A stretch of 64,000 bases of DNA from the NCBI GenBank assembly GCA_033439685.1, contig JAUEDM010000005.1, positions 2,108,001-2,172,000 on the forward strand. Direction: 5' to 3'. This document shows, piece by piece, positions 47,796 through 59,400 of the stretch. Numbering within the stretch: the stretch's first letter is position 1; every line of letters starts with the position of its first letter. The translations under genes and the position numbers were made by a program. The notes beneath the pieces were generated by a model that was not told the origin of the DNA, made no database searches, and saw only the letters and a program-made list of their open reading frames with translations. The stretch is from Apodospora peruviana (Eukaryota > Ascomycota > Sordariomycetes > Sordariales > Lasiosphaeriaceae).

Positions 47796-49602
47796 CTTTA
47801 CTTCTGTACTGCCTGTTGTAGTTGTGGCGGGAGCTGTCTCGAGTTCGGGACGCCGCGCTGCCGTTTGTCTTTTTGGGCGCTGGACGACTCTTCTGAGGAA
47901 AAAATTGGACGTCCTGAGAAGGGTGAAATATATTGATTCGTCTTCCTGAGCCTCAAAGTTGAGGGGGAGCCGAGGGTCGGGTGAGATGAGTGAATATCCC
48001 AGGCCAGGCCGTTGGCGATTGAGCTCAGCACCGCTTAGCAAGGTAGAGTTTTGGCGAGAAACTTGGAGAAGATTTATAGTTCAGTTATAAGGGGGTTGAG
48101 CGAACGAAAAAGTAAGTAGATGGTCGAAGTGGCAGGAAGTGGTTAGGCGTTACGCGAACGAGGAGGTCGTTTGCGAGGGGACTGGCGAGAGTCTCGCTTT
48201 TTTGTTCTGAATCGCGCTATTGTGCTTTTATTTTGGCAGTTCTCGCTCGAGTTTGCAAAAAAATTGGCACAGATTGTGTGGGCGGCTGTGGTTAATGGGT
48301 CCTTTTCACATAGAAGTTTGAGTCGGGATGAAAGTTGTTCTCAGACAGATGACCGACGTTTGCATATTACGGGTCCCTCTTACTTGACCATCTTCATGAA
48401 CTATGTGTACATGAGTATTATCCTCTATCAAAAATGTTGTCTATATCATTCATTTGCGCTCATGACTCTGCCGGCCCAGAAGATGCTCAGTTATACAAGG
48501 AAGGTATCAGGCTGGGAACAATTATATGAGCTATCCCAATCATGGCTGGAGATAAGTCACGAGATCAACCTCTCATGAGATTTGGCCTTGAACTAGCTTA
48601 TCTCGAGGATTGACTTTTAGAGTAAAACCACTGGCTGATTGGTTGGTTGCTACTGTTGCCCTTTGTTTTGATGCTGATGCAAATAAAAGGGGAAGCCCCT
48701 TTTTGGGGGCTTCTTTTAAATGTGGGAATCTTTCATGCTTATTCAATCTCTCGCAAATAGCAGACAAGTTTTAATCATAACCTCGTAGCTTATATCAAGT
48801 TGAGGGAATGAATAACGTATTTTCCTGAATGCATCAGTTAGAGTCTGAGTTATCCCGAGTGGTATGGTAACATAGCCTCGACAGTTCCACTTACAATCAG
48901 CAAAGGTAAAATCGGCTGCTGTGAGGAGAAATAAGTCGGATTTCTGTGATGATAAGAGGGACTCTGGACTAAATCCGACCAACAGCTCCCAGGCAAGCCA
49001 CGTTACAACCGCATCAGGCTCTTATTTACGTCACCCTAGATCCGCGAGGAGTACAGGTACTCTACTACCTTGATCATTCATCAGTTTATTCATAGATAGG
49101 GAAGGACTCACAACTGTCCCCCAACAATTATGACCTAGGAGTTATGCCAAAGGACATCGGCCGGCGAGACATCTCTATGACATGAATTGTCAGATTTTTC
49201 GAGTAAAGCTCGCCCATTAGATTTTATCTACCTATTCTCATATATACGCCAGTTCTATCATGATTACAGCCTCTCATGGTTTGTTGAATCCTTCAGATAT
49301 TTTTTCGGGTTTGTTGGACTGGTTGACGGCCAACACCCAACGCACGCTCAATACTGCCCAGCGGCCCGCCCCCAGTTTTACCCCAGGGTCGGGCCGATCA
49401 TATCCCGCATTTACACCTCCCAACCGACACAGTCGTCGACTTCAAAAATAAAGTCATCAAACTGTCACATCACTGCCTAGATATCGCCTGGACAAGACCT
49501 CCCCTTCCGACCCGAGTGTGCTCGTCGGGCGCGGCTCAGACGTGCTAACATAACCTGACGTTTCCGCCTGGCATATCGTTGCCTGCCATCTCTTCCCCAC
49601 AC
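47796..49602. other. Intergenic region between unknown gene and opi3
   Basis: About 1.8 kb. It contains a stable hairpin at 48692-48713 and short AT-rich stretches. No other gene was recognised. Confidence 0.5.
48692..48713. other. Inverted repeat (hairpin)
   Basis: gaagcccc (48692-48699) and ggggcttc (48706-48713) are perfectly complementary with a six-base T-rich loop. Weak G-T pairs could extend the stem. Function unknown. Confidence 0.6.
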
Positions 49603-50493
49603 TTAGAGCTCCTTCTTGCCGCCCTTAGATCCCTTGGCCTTCTTCGCCTTGCTGCCACCCTTGGAGCGCTCGCGCTCACGCTTGGCGTAGATCTCGGCCG
49701 TGAAGGGGTTCTCGAACTGAATGGCGACCAAGTAGACGGCTAACACGACCCCGGTCAACAAGATACCGGCCGGCTTGCCATAGATCAAAGCGGAGCCGAG
49801 GAAGCTCATAGTGGAGCCATAGTACATGGGTGCGTTGGTGACGTTGAAAGGAAAGCCGGTTACGATGTCGTCCATCAGGATGCCGAAGTAGTCACCCAGG
49901 AAGGTGCCCGTGATGCCAAGCTGCCATGTCGAAGAGATGACGAAGAGGTTTCCTAGGGCGACGAGCGCATATCCAGCGTATGTCGGGACTTCTCCCTCCA
50001 GCAGCGGGTGGGACGGCTGGTCGCGCAGGGCTCGCTCGTAGAGGAAGTCACGGAGGAGGCCGAGGGAGAAGATGGTAATTGCTAGCGCGTAGCAACCTGC
50101 TTGTGCGCTACCGAAGGCTTTGGTAATGAACTTGGTGCGGTATTCTGTGTGTCGGTGCGTTAGACGGTCATTGTCAAGAAGTGGAGTCTGGCTCGGAAGG
50201 GATGGGCGGTCGAACCTCGTCGGGCAACGATGCTGTGTGGAAGTTAGCTAGGCACCGACTATATGTTTTGATCAAGTACGGGAAAAAGAAGCTCACTTCC
50301 AGAACGTCGGGTTGAAAGCAATCGCGCAAGCAGAGACTGTGAGAGTTCGTGGTTAGACAGCTAGTCGGCGTGGACGTTGGGCTCAACGGGAAACAGCTTC
50401 GGCCCGGTGTTGGGCCTTGGACCAGGACATACTAAGCAAGCTTCTCTTGTTGAAATCGACCAAATGGCCGTACTGCTCGGTGAGCGGAGACAT
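49603..50493 (-). CDS. opi3: Phospholipid methyltransferase, Opi3 type
   Basis: Exons on the minus strand are 50493-50433, 50336-50297, 50232-50216 and 50144-49603; 219 aa. The enzyme carries out the last two S-adenosylmethionine-dependent methylations of phosphatidylethanolamine to phosphatidylcholine in the ER. Splicing yields FNPTFWNIVARREYRTKF, a family signature. The catalytic region has TYAGYALVALGNLFVISSTW, GDYFGILMDD and VTGFPFNVTNAPMYYGSTMS. The C-terminus is Lys-rich (SKAKKAKGSKGGKKEL), suggesting an ER-retention-like basic tail. The third exon is only 17 nt. All three introns have GT-AG ends and phases close exactly. N. crassa chol-2 is the likely orthologue (recalled). Divergent from the next gene. 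Confidence 0.94.
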
Positions 50494-50960
50494 TGCGACT
50501 TTGGGAAACCAAGAGAGGGATAACCTGTGAGGAGTGACGGCGAGAAAAGAACGAGTTATAACGACGATGGCACGGACAGATGGAAACGTTGAAGTTGGGC
50601 AAGTTGGGGACTGTTGAGCTCCCCACAAGACAAGAAACGGAAGCTTGTGCTTGCATGTGGAAATATTATGTAATTGACTTTATGACGTTGTGTCCACAAT
50701 TACTTTTTTAAGGGTTCAGGGTTCTCCGTACAGAACTTGAACCCCCTGGTCCTTCCCCAGACCCCTCGAAAGACCAAGCTCCTGTCGCATCACCTCGCAG
50801 CCAATTGACGGAGGAGAAATGAGACCACATCTTCAACCAGACGTGCATCGAGAGCCTCAACAGCTGGCTGTTGACCTATCTATATCTATATTTTCTATCT
50901 TTTGATTTTATCTTTACCTCATGATCATTACGAACTGAGTTCACTCCAGTCCGGTTTAGC
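50494..50960. promoter_or_regulatory. Divergent promoter region
   Basis: 467 bp between the opi3 start and the start of the membrane/spermidine-synthase-like gene. No specific site was recognised. Confidence 0.4.
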
Positions 50961-52874
50961 ATGGCTCCCAAGTCGGGAAAGAAGTCTAAACAGACGGCCA
51001 CTAACCCAACACAACCCGAGATCAATCCGAATTCATCTTTCACCCCCGAAAGCTTCGAGCAGGAGCTCAAGGCCCTCGCCGCCAAAGCCAAGGATGAGAC
51101 CTGGACGAGATACGCCGCGGAGCAGGCGGCCGTCTACTTCAAATCCATCACCGTGCTCACTCTCATAGCAGTCTACTCCAACGCGTCCCAGCTGGCCCTG
51201 TCACCAGTCTACGGCTCGATACCTACCTCGAGATGGCATACTTACGTGGTCATAGCCGCCTGCTTCACCGGCTGGTCGTCAAACCTGTATCTTGACCGGG
51301 TCCTGCCCTTCAAGCCCGCCAAGCTGCTACCAATCATCGCAATCTGCATACCCACCATCCAGTTCTTTCTCTACAGGTTCAGCGGCACCCTGACAGCTTA
51401 TTGGGGTCCGTTGGTTACCGAAATGCTCACCTTTTATCCTTTGATGAGTATTTCGGTCGCATGTGTCGCCACATACTTGGACGATATCGATCTCAGCCGC
51501 TTGCCGAGGTGGATGGCGGGTTCCGCCCCTGGTCTTGGATCGTATGTCTTCTACTTGGCCGTGGAGACCCTGTTTGCTCGCTTGCTGCCGACTTATGCCG
51601 GGAAGTCGTTCTTCAACACCAGGGTCGGTATCGAGTTGGCCTTGGCGGCATCGTACGCCCTATTCGCTCCGTCAAAGTATCTCGTTGGGATGAGTAGTCT
51701 GATGCTGCTCCATACCGCGCTGTTCAACACGCATGTGCAGACACCCATGGCTCTCTCTTCGCTGAACGTCTCGCTAGCGAAAACAGGGTGGGCGATTATC
51801 GATAGACAAGAGTCGCTGACTGGGTATATATCTGTCATCGAAAGCCTTGACCAGGGCTTCCGCGCCATGAGGTGCGATCACAGCCTTCTGGGTGGCGAGT
51901 GGGTCAGGTTCCAGAGGGAGGGGCCGTTGGCGGATAACCGTGTCGCGGAGCCAATCTACGGCGTGTTTGCCATGCTGGAGGCTGTCAGGCTGGTTAAGGT
52001 GCCGCACCCTGTTCCTGACGAGGATGCGAGAGCGCTCGTTATGTAAGTCTACACTGGACAAGTCTGACGGCAGGCCGATATGCTGACTGATTTTCAGCGG
52101 AATGGGCATCGGAACGACTCCCGCTGCTCTGGTGGCGCATGGAATCGATACAACGGTGGTTGAGATAGACCCAGTTGTGTATGAGTTTGCCTCCAAGTAC
52201 TTCATGCTGCCCAGTAATCACACCGGCGTGATCGAGGATGCAGTCACGTACGCAGCCAGGCGCGCGAACTCGAGCAGCAGCAGAGAGAGCTTTGACTATA
52301 TTATTCATGACGTCTTTACCGGCGGCGCTGAGCCCGTGGCTCTGTTCACGCTCGAGTTCCTGCAAAACCTCGACGCTCTGCTCAAGGTCGGTGGTGTGAT
52401 TGCCATTGTAAGTCTCACTGTCCAGTGGTCACCAACATCGATAAACACATAGCTAATAAGTATGAACAGAACTATGCAGGCGACTTTGCCCTACCTCCAC
52501 CGGGCGTCATCGTCAACACCATTCGCCATGTCTTTCCCTCGTGCCGCGTGTTCCGCGAGCACGAATACGACGAAAAGACGGGGCAGGGCAAGCAGGACTT
52601 TGCTAATATGGTGATTTTCTGTACCAAGCTTGGGAACAAGAAGCTTGCGTTTCGAGAGCCAACGGCCCAGGACTTGTTGAATAGTCCGGCGAGAGAGGCG
52701 TTCTTGATGCCCAGGTATGAGGTGACGGATAAGGATTTGGTTGTCGGGGCTGGGGAGGGGATTCTGACGAGTAACGATACGCAGAAGTTGGTCAAGTGGC
52801 ATGAGACGAGCGCGTTGGGGCACTGGGCGGTCATGAGGGTGGTTTTGCCCGATACTGTGTGGGTGAACTGGTGA
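50961..52874 (+). CDS. Membrane protein with spermidine-synthase-like methyltransferase domain
   Basis: Exons 50961-52042, 52098-52407 and 52470-52874 with GT-AG introns of 55 and 62 nt; 598 aa. After a Lys-rich start there are about six to eight hydrophobic segments (about residues 55-275: ITVLTLIAVYS, YVVIAACFTGWSS, LLPIIAICIPTIQFFLY, SISVACVATYL). A Rossmann-type domain follows with the SAM-binding GMGIGTTPAAL (about 361) and acidic VVEIDPVVYEFA, then IIHDVFTGG, LLKVGGVIAINYAGDF. This matches the spermine/spermidine synthase superfamily. Known polyamine synthases are soluble, so a true polyamine role is not assured; a membrane-bound methyl- or aminopropyltransferase is the alternative. The exon 1/2 junction falls inside the SAM motif. 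Confidence 0.88.
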
Positions 52875-53136
52875 GACTACTCGGGAGGTATTTCAAGAGA
52901 GTGTGTAGATAGGGACTTTGTATATTGGACAAGACATGTAAATAGGTGGCGTAAATAGATTCAAAGGTTGGATGGTTCTGAGAGACACAATTGTGTACGT
53001 ATCAAACAGTGTATTATCACGATTACGATATTATCCTCCGTGGTGATTGGCCAACTCAGGATAATATCATTAAAATGCTTTAAACCCCAGACGTCCTTCC
53101 TCCATGCAACGCTCTGATGATAACCGACCGGGCTAC

Positions 53137-54134
53137 TTACTTAGCCTTACTCTCAGGCTCTTTAATCGCATCCACCTCCGCCCACTGTCTGTTGTCCCCA
53201 TTCCTGTCCAGTCTATACTCCTCTAAATACCCCGGCACCTTTTCGACTTTATTATACGGGCCGGCAACCGGTTCTCCCAGGACTTGATACGCAGGCACGA
53301 CACCCGTCCAGACTCTTTCGAGGAGCATCTTGTCATCCAAGTCGTGACGGTCGTCATGGGGCGTGCCGGTGCGGATCTTGGCGCTTCCGGTGGCGATGCG
53401 GACCCGCAGGATGGAGGTGGACTGCATCTCGGCTGCGTTGGGGGGCACCCGCGAGCCCGCCCAGCGGCCGGGGACGATACTTTCGGTGATGAGTTCCATT
53501 GCCCAGAGCTTTTCGGGGACGGAGGTTACTGGGATGGCGTGGCCGAAGAGGATGGCTGAGCGGTAGTTGTAGGAGTGGGAGTTTGGGGTCAGGGAGAGGA
53601 CGAGGCCGTCGATGTGGGTTGCTGAGATTGTGAGGGGGAGGCCTGACGGCGGTGCTGGTGTGTCTGGTGAGGAAGTGGAGGAGGGGTATTGCCGGGCGAG
53701 GTTCATGAGGCGGGAGGAGACGTATCTGCCAGGTTATATTGTTAGTGAGGTGCAGGTAAGTTGGTGTATCGGATGGGATATATAGAGGCTAGGTAGGTAG
53801 TAGTAGGCGATGAAGTAAAAGGACTAACCCATGAAGGTACAGGTCCAGCACATCGCCCAGACCGGCGCTGGGCCGCTCAAAGGAGCCCATCTGCCCGATC
53901 ATGGGCAGAACGACGGGAAAGGGGCTGATGGGATCCTGGAAAGAGACATGGAGCATAGGGCACGAGTTGATGATGCCGTGAATTGTTTCGAGGTTATATC
54001 GACCTGGATTTAATGATATATGAATTAGATTATCTGATCTGAATTTGTCTAGTGAAGCATCTCTGACCGCGGTCGTTCAGACGCTTGACCGTGCTGAACG
54101 GCTCCTTGGGATATTCGAGCTCTTGACGAGGCAT
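53137..54134 (-). CDS. FMN-binding split-barrel (pyridoxamine-phosphate-oxidase-like) protein
   Basis: Exons on the minus strand are 54134-54068, 54003-53829 and 53725-53137, with introns of 64 and 103 nt; 276 aa. The starting MPRQELEYPKEPFSTVKR, NDRGRYNLETIHGIIN and PMLHVSFQDPISPFPVVLPM resemble small flavin-nucleotide-binding proteins related to pyridoxamine 5'-phosphate oxidase. Later elements include DLYLHGYVSSRLMNLA, SHSYNYRSAILFGHAIPV and a C-terminal part with WTGVVPAYQVLGEP. Such proteins often bind FMN or heme, and their substrates are mostly unknown. No catalytic assignment is made. Phases close exactly through both introns. Confidence 0.82.
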
Positions 54135-56497
54135 CTTGCGAGATGATGGCCGGTTGTGTCTGATGGTACGTAATGGGTCAATTCTCCAAAGCAGCGAGAG
54201 ATGGATGGACAGGTATCTAGTTCTAGGTCCTGATCTTGACGAGTTTGCTTCAGACCGCGTTGAACTTATGAGTCTTGAAGTCCTATCTGAGTGACTCACG
54301 AGACTCGGACTGAATCCGATAGGTTGCCTTGCCTACAATACGGTACTACGGCGGACGGCCCGTTACCTAACTCAATCGGGGTTCCGATCCCGGATGATTT
54401 GTCAATGAACCCCTTTCCCACTGCCGCTCGGTCGGGCGGGCGACTTGCGCCATCTTGGTGCGGATAACGGCGGCCCAGAGATATTCTGGATCGGGTCTTA
54501 ATTTCAGGACGCCTTTGCAGTGACCACCTGAATTAGTACTGTAAGTGCCGGGTTATTGACAGCCTCGTTACCCGATTCGGTGTCATAAGACATGATATAG
54601 GATTTCGATGACTCCATCGAAATCAAACATAGTCTCCAGGCGGCCGGTTGAATAGTCAGGATCGTCGACCTACAACTAGGCAGTTCCCACGGCTTTATGT
54701 CAAAAAGAAGTCTACATCCTCCATGGAATTGGTCTCCCGCGCTGCCTCGCGTCCGGAGCGAGGCACGTGGGCGTCCCGGCGGCTGCTGGCGATCCTGGAA
54801 CTCGGTGTTTCGGATCGGTCGAGACAGCACGAGAAGCGGGAGCGGTTAATAAGACCGTCGAGGTCGAGTTGTGGGTGGATGATATGTCTTTTTTTCTTGG
54901 ACATGTTCATCACGACGATAGAGAACTCGATAGACTCGACAACCTGTCCGTATGATGGGAAATTGAGCGGGGAAGAAAAGGAAACTTGCAGCTTTCCTTC
55001 CAGGTTTGTTTGAGGTTGGATTGCAACGGTTTTTACGGAGTAGCGGCTGCTGCACAGAATCTGTTATGGACCAAGACCCTGGGAACGCCCCTGAGACACA
55101 CAGCAGCCAGAGCAGACGCGCTCCCCCCCACCACCCCCGCATCGGGCCCCTGAGGTCCCTCACCCTGTCATTCCGTACCTTAGATAACGCTTATCGGTCT
55201 CTGTGTCCGCTCGGCGCTCTCAGACATCTTTTCACCCTCCGCCTTCTCCATCACCACGTCCCCCCTTCCCCTGCACGAGCCAAAAATAATCGAACTGATG
55301 AGGGTTCCATCACAGACCATGTCTCACCATTTTGTTTCTTTGCTGCCTTTAATTCCATGGTATCGGTTTCTCGGCGACCAAGAAGATCCTATCTTTCTGT
55401 ACAGGTCAAGGGGCTCGGTGTGTGTCCTGGAAACCTGGATTCTTCATCTTGCTTCACCTTGGTTCGGGTTGATGAGAACCAAGGTCGATGAAAACACTCA
55501 GTCGTCCAGTGCAACAATATGAACTCTCTTGTCTTGACATCGAATGTTACCAAGGAAGAATCGCGCGGGTGCAGACACATCCTCATATCACTTCGGTGGC
55601 TCTGGACGGGCTGTTTCGACGCTCTCGGACTGAATCGCAGCCAGTTCCCGTCACTGGTTCAATATCGAATATTTTCTGACTTTTTCCCTTTCCCACCCTG
55701 CGGACGGCGATCATCTTCTTTTTTTTTCCTGATGGGGTACTTGCAAAGGGGCAGTCTCCAGAGTTAGAGATCAAAGTCTTCTCGCCAGCCAGATGTAACG
55801 TCCTCGGTTTCATCTGAAACACCACCAGCCAGGGGCTAGAGGCTCGACAAGTTCCCCCACAAGCCTCCGCCTTGTCAGCCTTGCATGGCCGGCCCAATCA
55901 CAATACCCGTCCATGGTCGTTACAACCCTAGCTGGTGTCCGGCATGAACGCTTGGAGTTGAGATCTCGAACAATGCCCTGCACGGTTGCTGTTTGAGCGT
56001 CGGTGGTCCCGCAATCCCAAGCGGGCGACTCGTGAAGCTGGGAAATTTTAGCCATTCTAGCACCAAGGCACTCAGCTAGTGGCCACCTTTGCTTCCTGGC
56101 ATGTTACACTACGCCAAGTCGCTCCGGCTCGACTCTACCTCTAGTTCGGCCGGCCAGGGACCTGTCGATCACGCTTGTCAGTCGCAGGCAAACCTCGAGC
56201 AGCCACCGGTCTGGTCTGGGACTCTTGTCTGTTCTCCGGTCCCACCACCAGCACCACTCCCTTTCTTTCCTCTCTCTTCCCTTACATTCTGTTTGGCGAT
56301 AGGATCATGACATGGCCAGGTCTGGACATGCCATCGTCACTATTCGCAACCTCAACATCGCAGCTTGAGTGACGCGAAGCCCGTCGACCATGCTATGATA
56401 CGCTCCTTTTGTTGAATATTTTCTTCCTTTCTCTTCGTTCCCTTTCCCATTGACTGGGCTTTCTATTCTTTTTTGCTAGCCGGCGCCTTCGCCCATC
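54135..56497. other. Intergenic region, no gene recognised
   Basis: About 2.36 kb of promoter space upstream of the large seven-helix gene and the FMN-protein gene (divergent). Open frames are short and without recognisable family character. A T-arm-like word near 54376 does not fold into a tRNA. Confidence 0.5.
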
Positions 56498-59400
56498 ATG
56501 GCGATCGTAGGCGCCACGCCCGCGGTGATCGCGGCCTTCACATTGTCAGTTGCTCATCACCACAAGATAACAGAACCTTGGGGACAGATACTAACTACTC
56601 CATATCAAACTCACAGTGGTATTCTCACCAACGCAGCGTCGGCCGCTCTCTTTCTCTACTGCAGGGGCCATGGCTCTGCCATTTTCCGGGACGGCCAGAG
56701 GCTGGTCCTCATTATCTTTCTTTTAAGCGCGGCCCTGTGGGCTCAAATTGCCTTTATTTCCGTTCTTCTCGACGTCTCGACGACCTCGATGCCCTGCCAG
56801 GTCGCCACCATCTTTGCCACGATTTTCGACCAGCTTGCCCGCTTCTCGATCGAGCAGTACATGCTATGGGCTATGAACACCGGCTCCCAGGTTTCCGCGA
56901 TACAGCTGATCCCTCAGCTCTTGGTTCTCGGCCGACTTATTGCGGGAGGAGTGTTTGTTGGGTTTACACGGGCACAGACGGACACCTTTTGCGTGGCGAC
57001 GTCGTCGGTTGTTCCCATCGCTATTGTGGTTATCGCCCTGGATGTGGTTATTCTGTTGTTACTGGGAGTAAGGGCGATGACAAGCGGTCTCGTTGCGAAT
57101 ATGAAAAAGGGCCCCGACTCTGGCCGGAGCAAAGGCCTTATGTTCGTCATGCTTGGCTTCGCCATCTGGACCGCGACCAGTGTAACCATGCTCCTAGGCA
57201 TGAAGACGATTGACCTCGCAGCCAGGACCGCAGTCCCTGCTTCGGGTCTCATCGTGATGATTAGTAGGGGTTTCACTTCGTTTTCACTGTGCCATTATTC
57301 TAACAAGATACTAGTTATTGTGACTGCTTGTGTCGACACTTTGATCACGCCGAGAGGTATTATTGGGTCGAGACCGCCAGAGGCACCATCGCCGAGACGT
57401 ATGAATATCAGCCGCGATATATCGTCATCTGACTCCGAGTATCCGCCCACGCGCTTCGAAGACCTCAAGGACGCGACGATCCGATCTTCGACGACATTCG
57501 TCAACCCAAGAGAAGTTCCCAGGTTCAAGGATGAAACCGACGTTGGACTGCCAACGATTGCTCGTCCAATTACTGGAATTTCTGGCATGGGTGGACTTCC
57601 GGTTCAAGGGGAGCTGTTCCCTCCGCCACGAGCGGCGACGGTTACTCCTGTTGTCGCGGTGGCTGGATCTGGTGTTGCGCGGAAGGTCTCAACCTCGTCT
57701 CATAAGAAGGGCATGTTTGGTGGTTTTGGTAGGAGCGCTTCTTCGGCAGGAGCCTCGGGTGGAAAGTTGGTGATTGGCAACCCGATTCTGCAGGACAATG
57801 ACGCTCAAAATCCACTCAACAAGATCACGGTTATCAACTTGGAGGAAGCTGCTCAGGCGGAGAAGGAGAGGCGAGCTAGGCTGCAACGGACTTCTGGCCT
57901 GGTAGCGAATCGTCCGGCTCCTCAGCCACCGTCTGCTACCCCTGAGGAGGCTCTGAAGCGGGCCGTGAGCGTCAAGCGGAAGGAGCTTGCATCGGTTTAT
58001 TCACAATCGAGTAACTTCCCAGTGTCTCTTCAACCTAAGAGTACTGCTGTGAGCACTTCGGCTCAGCTCTCCCCGGCTGCGGACGAGGTTCGACGAAGAT
58101 CTCCGCGACAACTTGAGGTCCCCATGATGCTTGAACAACAACCGGCATTGACCTCAGCAACGGGATTTCCTCGACCAGGATCACTTCATCCTCAAGAGGC
58201 CAATCATGCTTTGACTACACCACCGACTCAGACTACGCCACCCGCACTTCCAGTACAGCCCGCACAATCCGCACAACCTACGCAACCCAACCAACCTGCA
58301 CAACCCATGCCGAGCCTCGCGATTCGACCGTCAAGGCGACTGCCATCTCCAAAGACAACGCCACCTCCGGAGCCGACCAAGACTCCCCTTCAAAGGAGAC
58401 CGACCATTGGCCTCCCGTCAAATCCCAAGGCACGGGGCTTGAAGGTAGACCAGCAGGCGAGCGCACAACAGCAACAAACCGTTTTGTTCATGAACAACAT
58501 TGTGTACAACAACCCAGAGGCGGTTCAAGATATCATTAAGGGTGCTAGCGACCGCGTTAAGGCGCCACCTGCCCAAGACATTGCTGGGAGTCGTCGCTCA
58601 GTAGTCAACCGACCTCGTCCTATTCCGAGGAAGGCTGCTGATCCGCAGCCAAGCCCGTCTCCGAGCCACAGGCGGAGCAAATCTGGCGGATCCTTCAGTC
58701 GGAAATCGATTCTTACCTCAACCCCTGGCAGCCCAACCCAACTTCCACCGCTGCCAGATCTGCCGCGGAGCGCAGGTGCTGCGATCAGGCCACAGCCTAA
58801 CGACACCAAGAGCATGACCTTTGACGAGAAGATGACGCTGCTGTTCCCCAGCCCTCCCAGTGGAAACGCAGTCAAGCGAAGGTCCTCTGTTCCTGACCTA
58901 CCGCCTATTCCCATTTCATATTTGGATACATCTATGAATTCTCCCTCCGAGCCGGATGACCACCGGGTATCCAAGCGGACAACAAGAACATCTGTCAGAA
59001 CCGACAGTGTCTTTGATGTTGATGAGATCACAGAGAAGATGCCGTGTCAACACAGCCCAAATGTCGCAGAGGATGTGGGCAACTCTTGGCTGCCTGGTAT
59101 TGCTGATGAGAGAGATGACGGTAAGATGCGTGCCAGTCAGCGCTCTGGACGCTCTACAGAGACAGGCGGGAAACGCGCCTCTTCTCCCGTGATTCCTGCA
59201 GTCCCGATCCGTAGCTCGGCTTGGACAGAGAGCTCAGATGGCCGGACTCACGATGATGCGACCACTAACTGGGGCTCTGTCCACTCCCCGGAACTTGCTG
59301 TGGGAATTCCCATGCCGGCGCGAAACTTTACTCAGCCCACGACCATTCAGCAGACCGTCGGTCGTCCTGGTTTTGGCGCGGCCAAGCGTATGGTCTCTGC

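Noticed and set aside
47796..48041. Upstream in-frame extension of the unknown low-complexity gene
   Set aside because: The frame is open but begins with TTG, not ATG. Without a supported upstream exon it is left outside the coding call.
48692..48713. Hairpin as a transcription terminator
   Set aside because: It lies in a eukaryotic intergenic region far from any 3' end; bacterial-type terminators do not apply. It is kept only as an inverted repeat.
54300..54400. T-arm-like word (GGGGTTCCGATCCC) suggesting a tRNA
   Set aside because: No matching acceptor, D or anticodon arms could be drawn around it.
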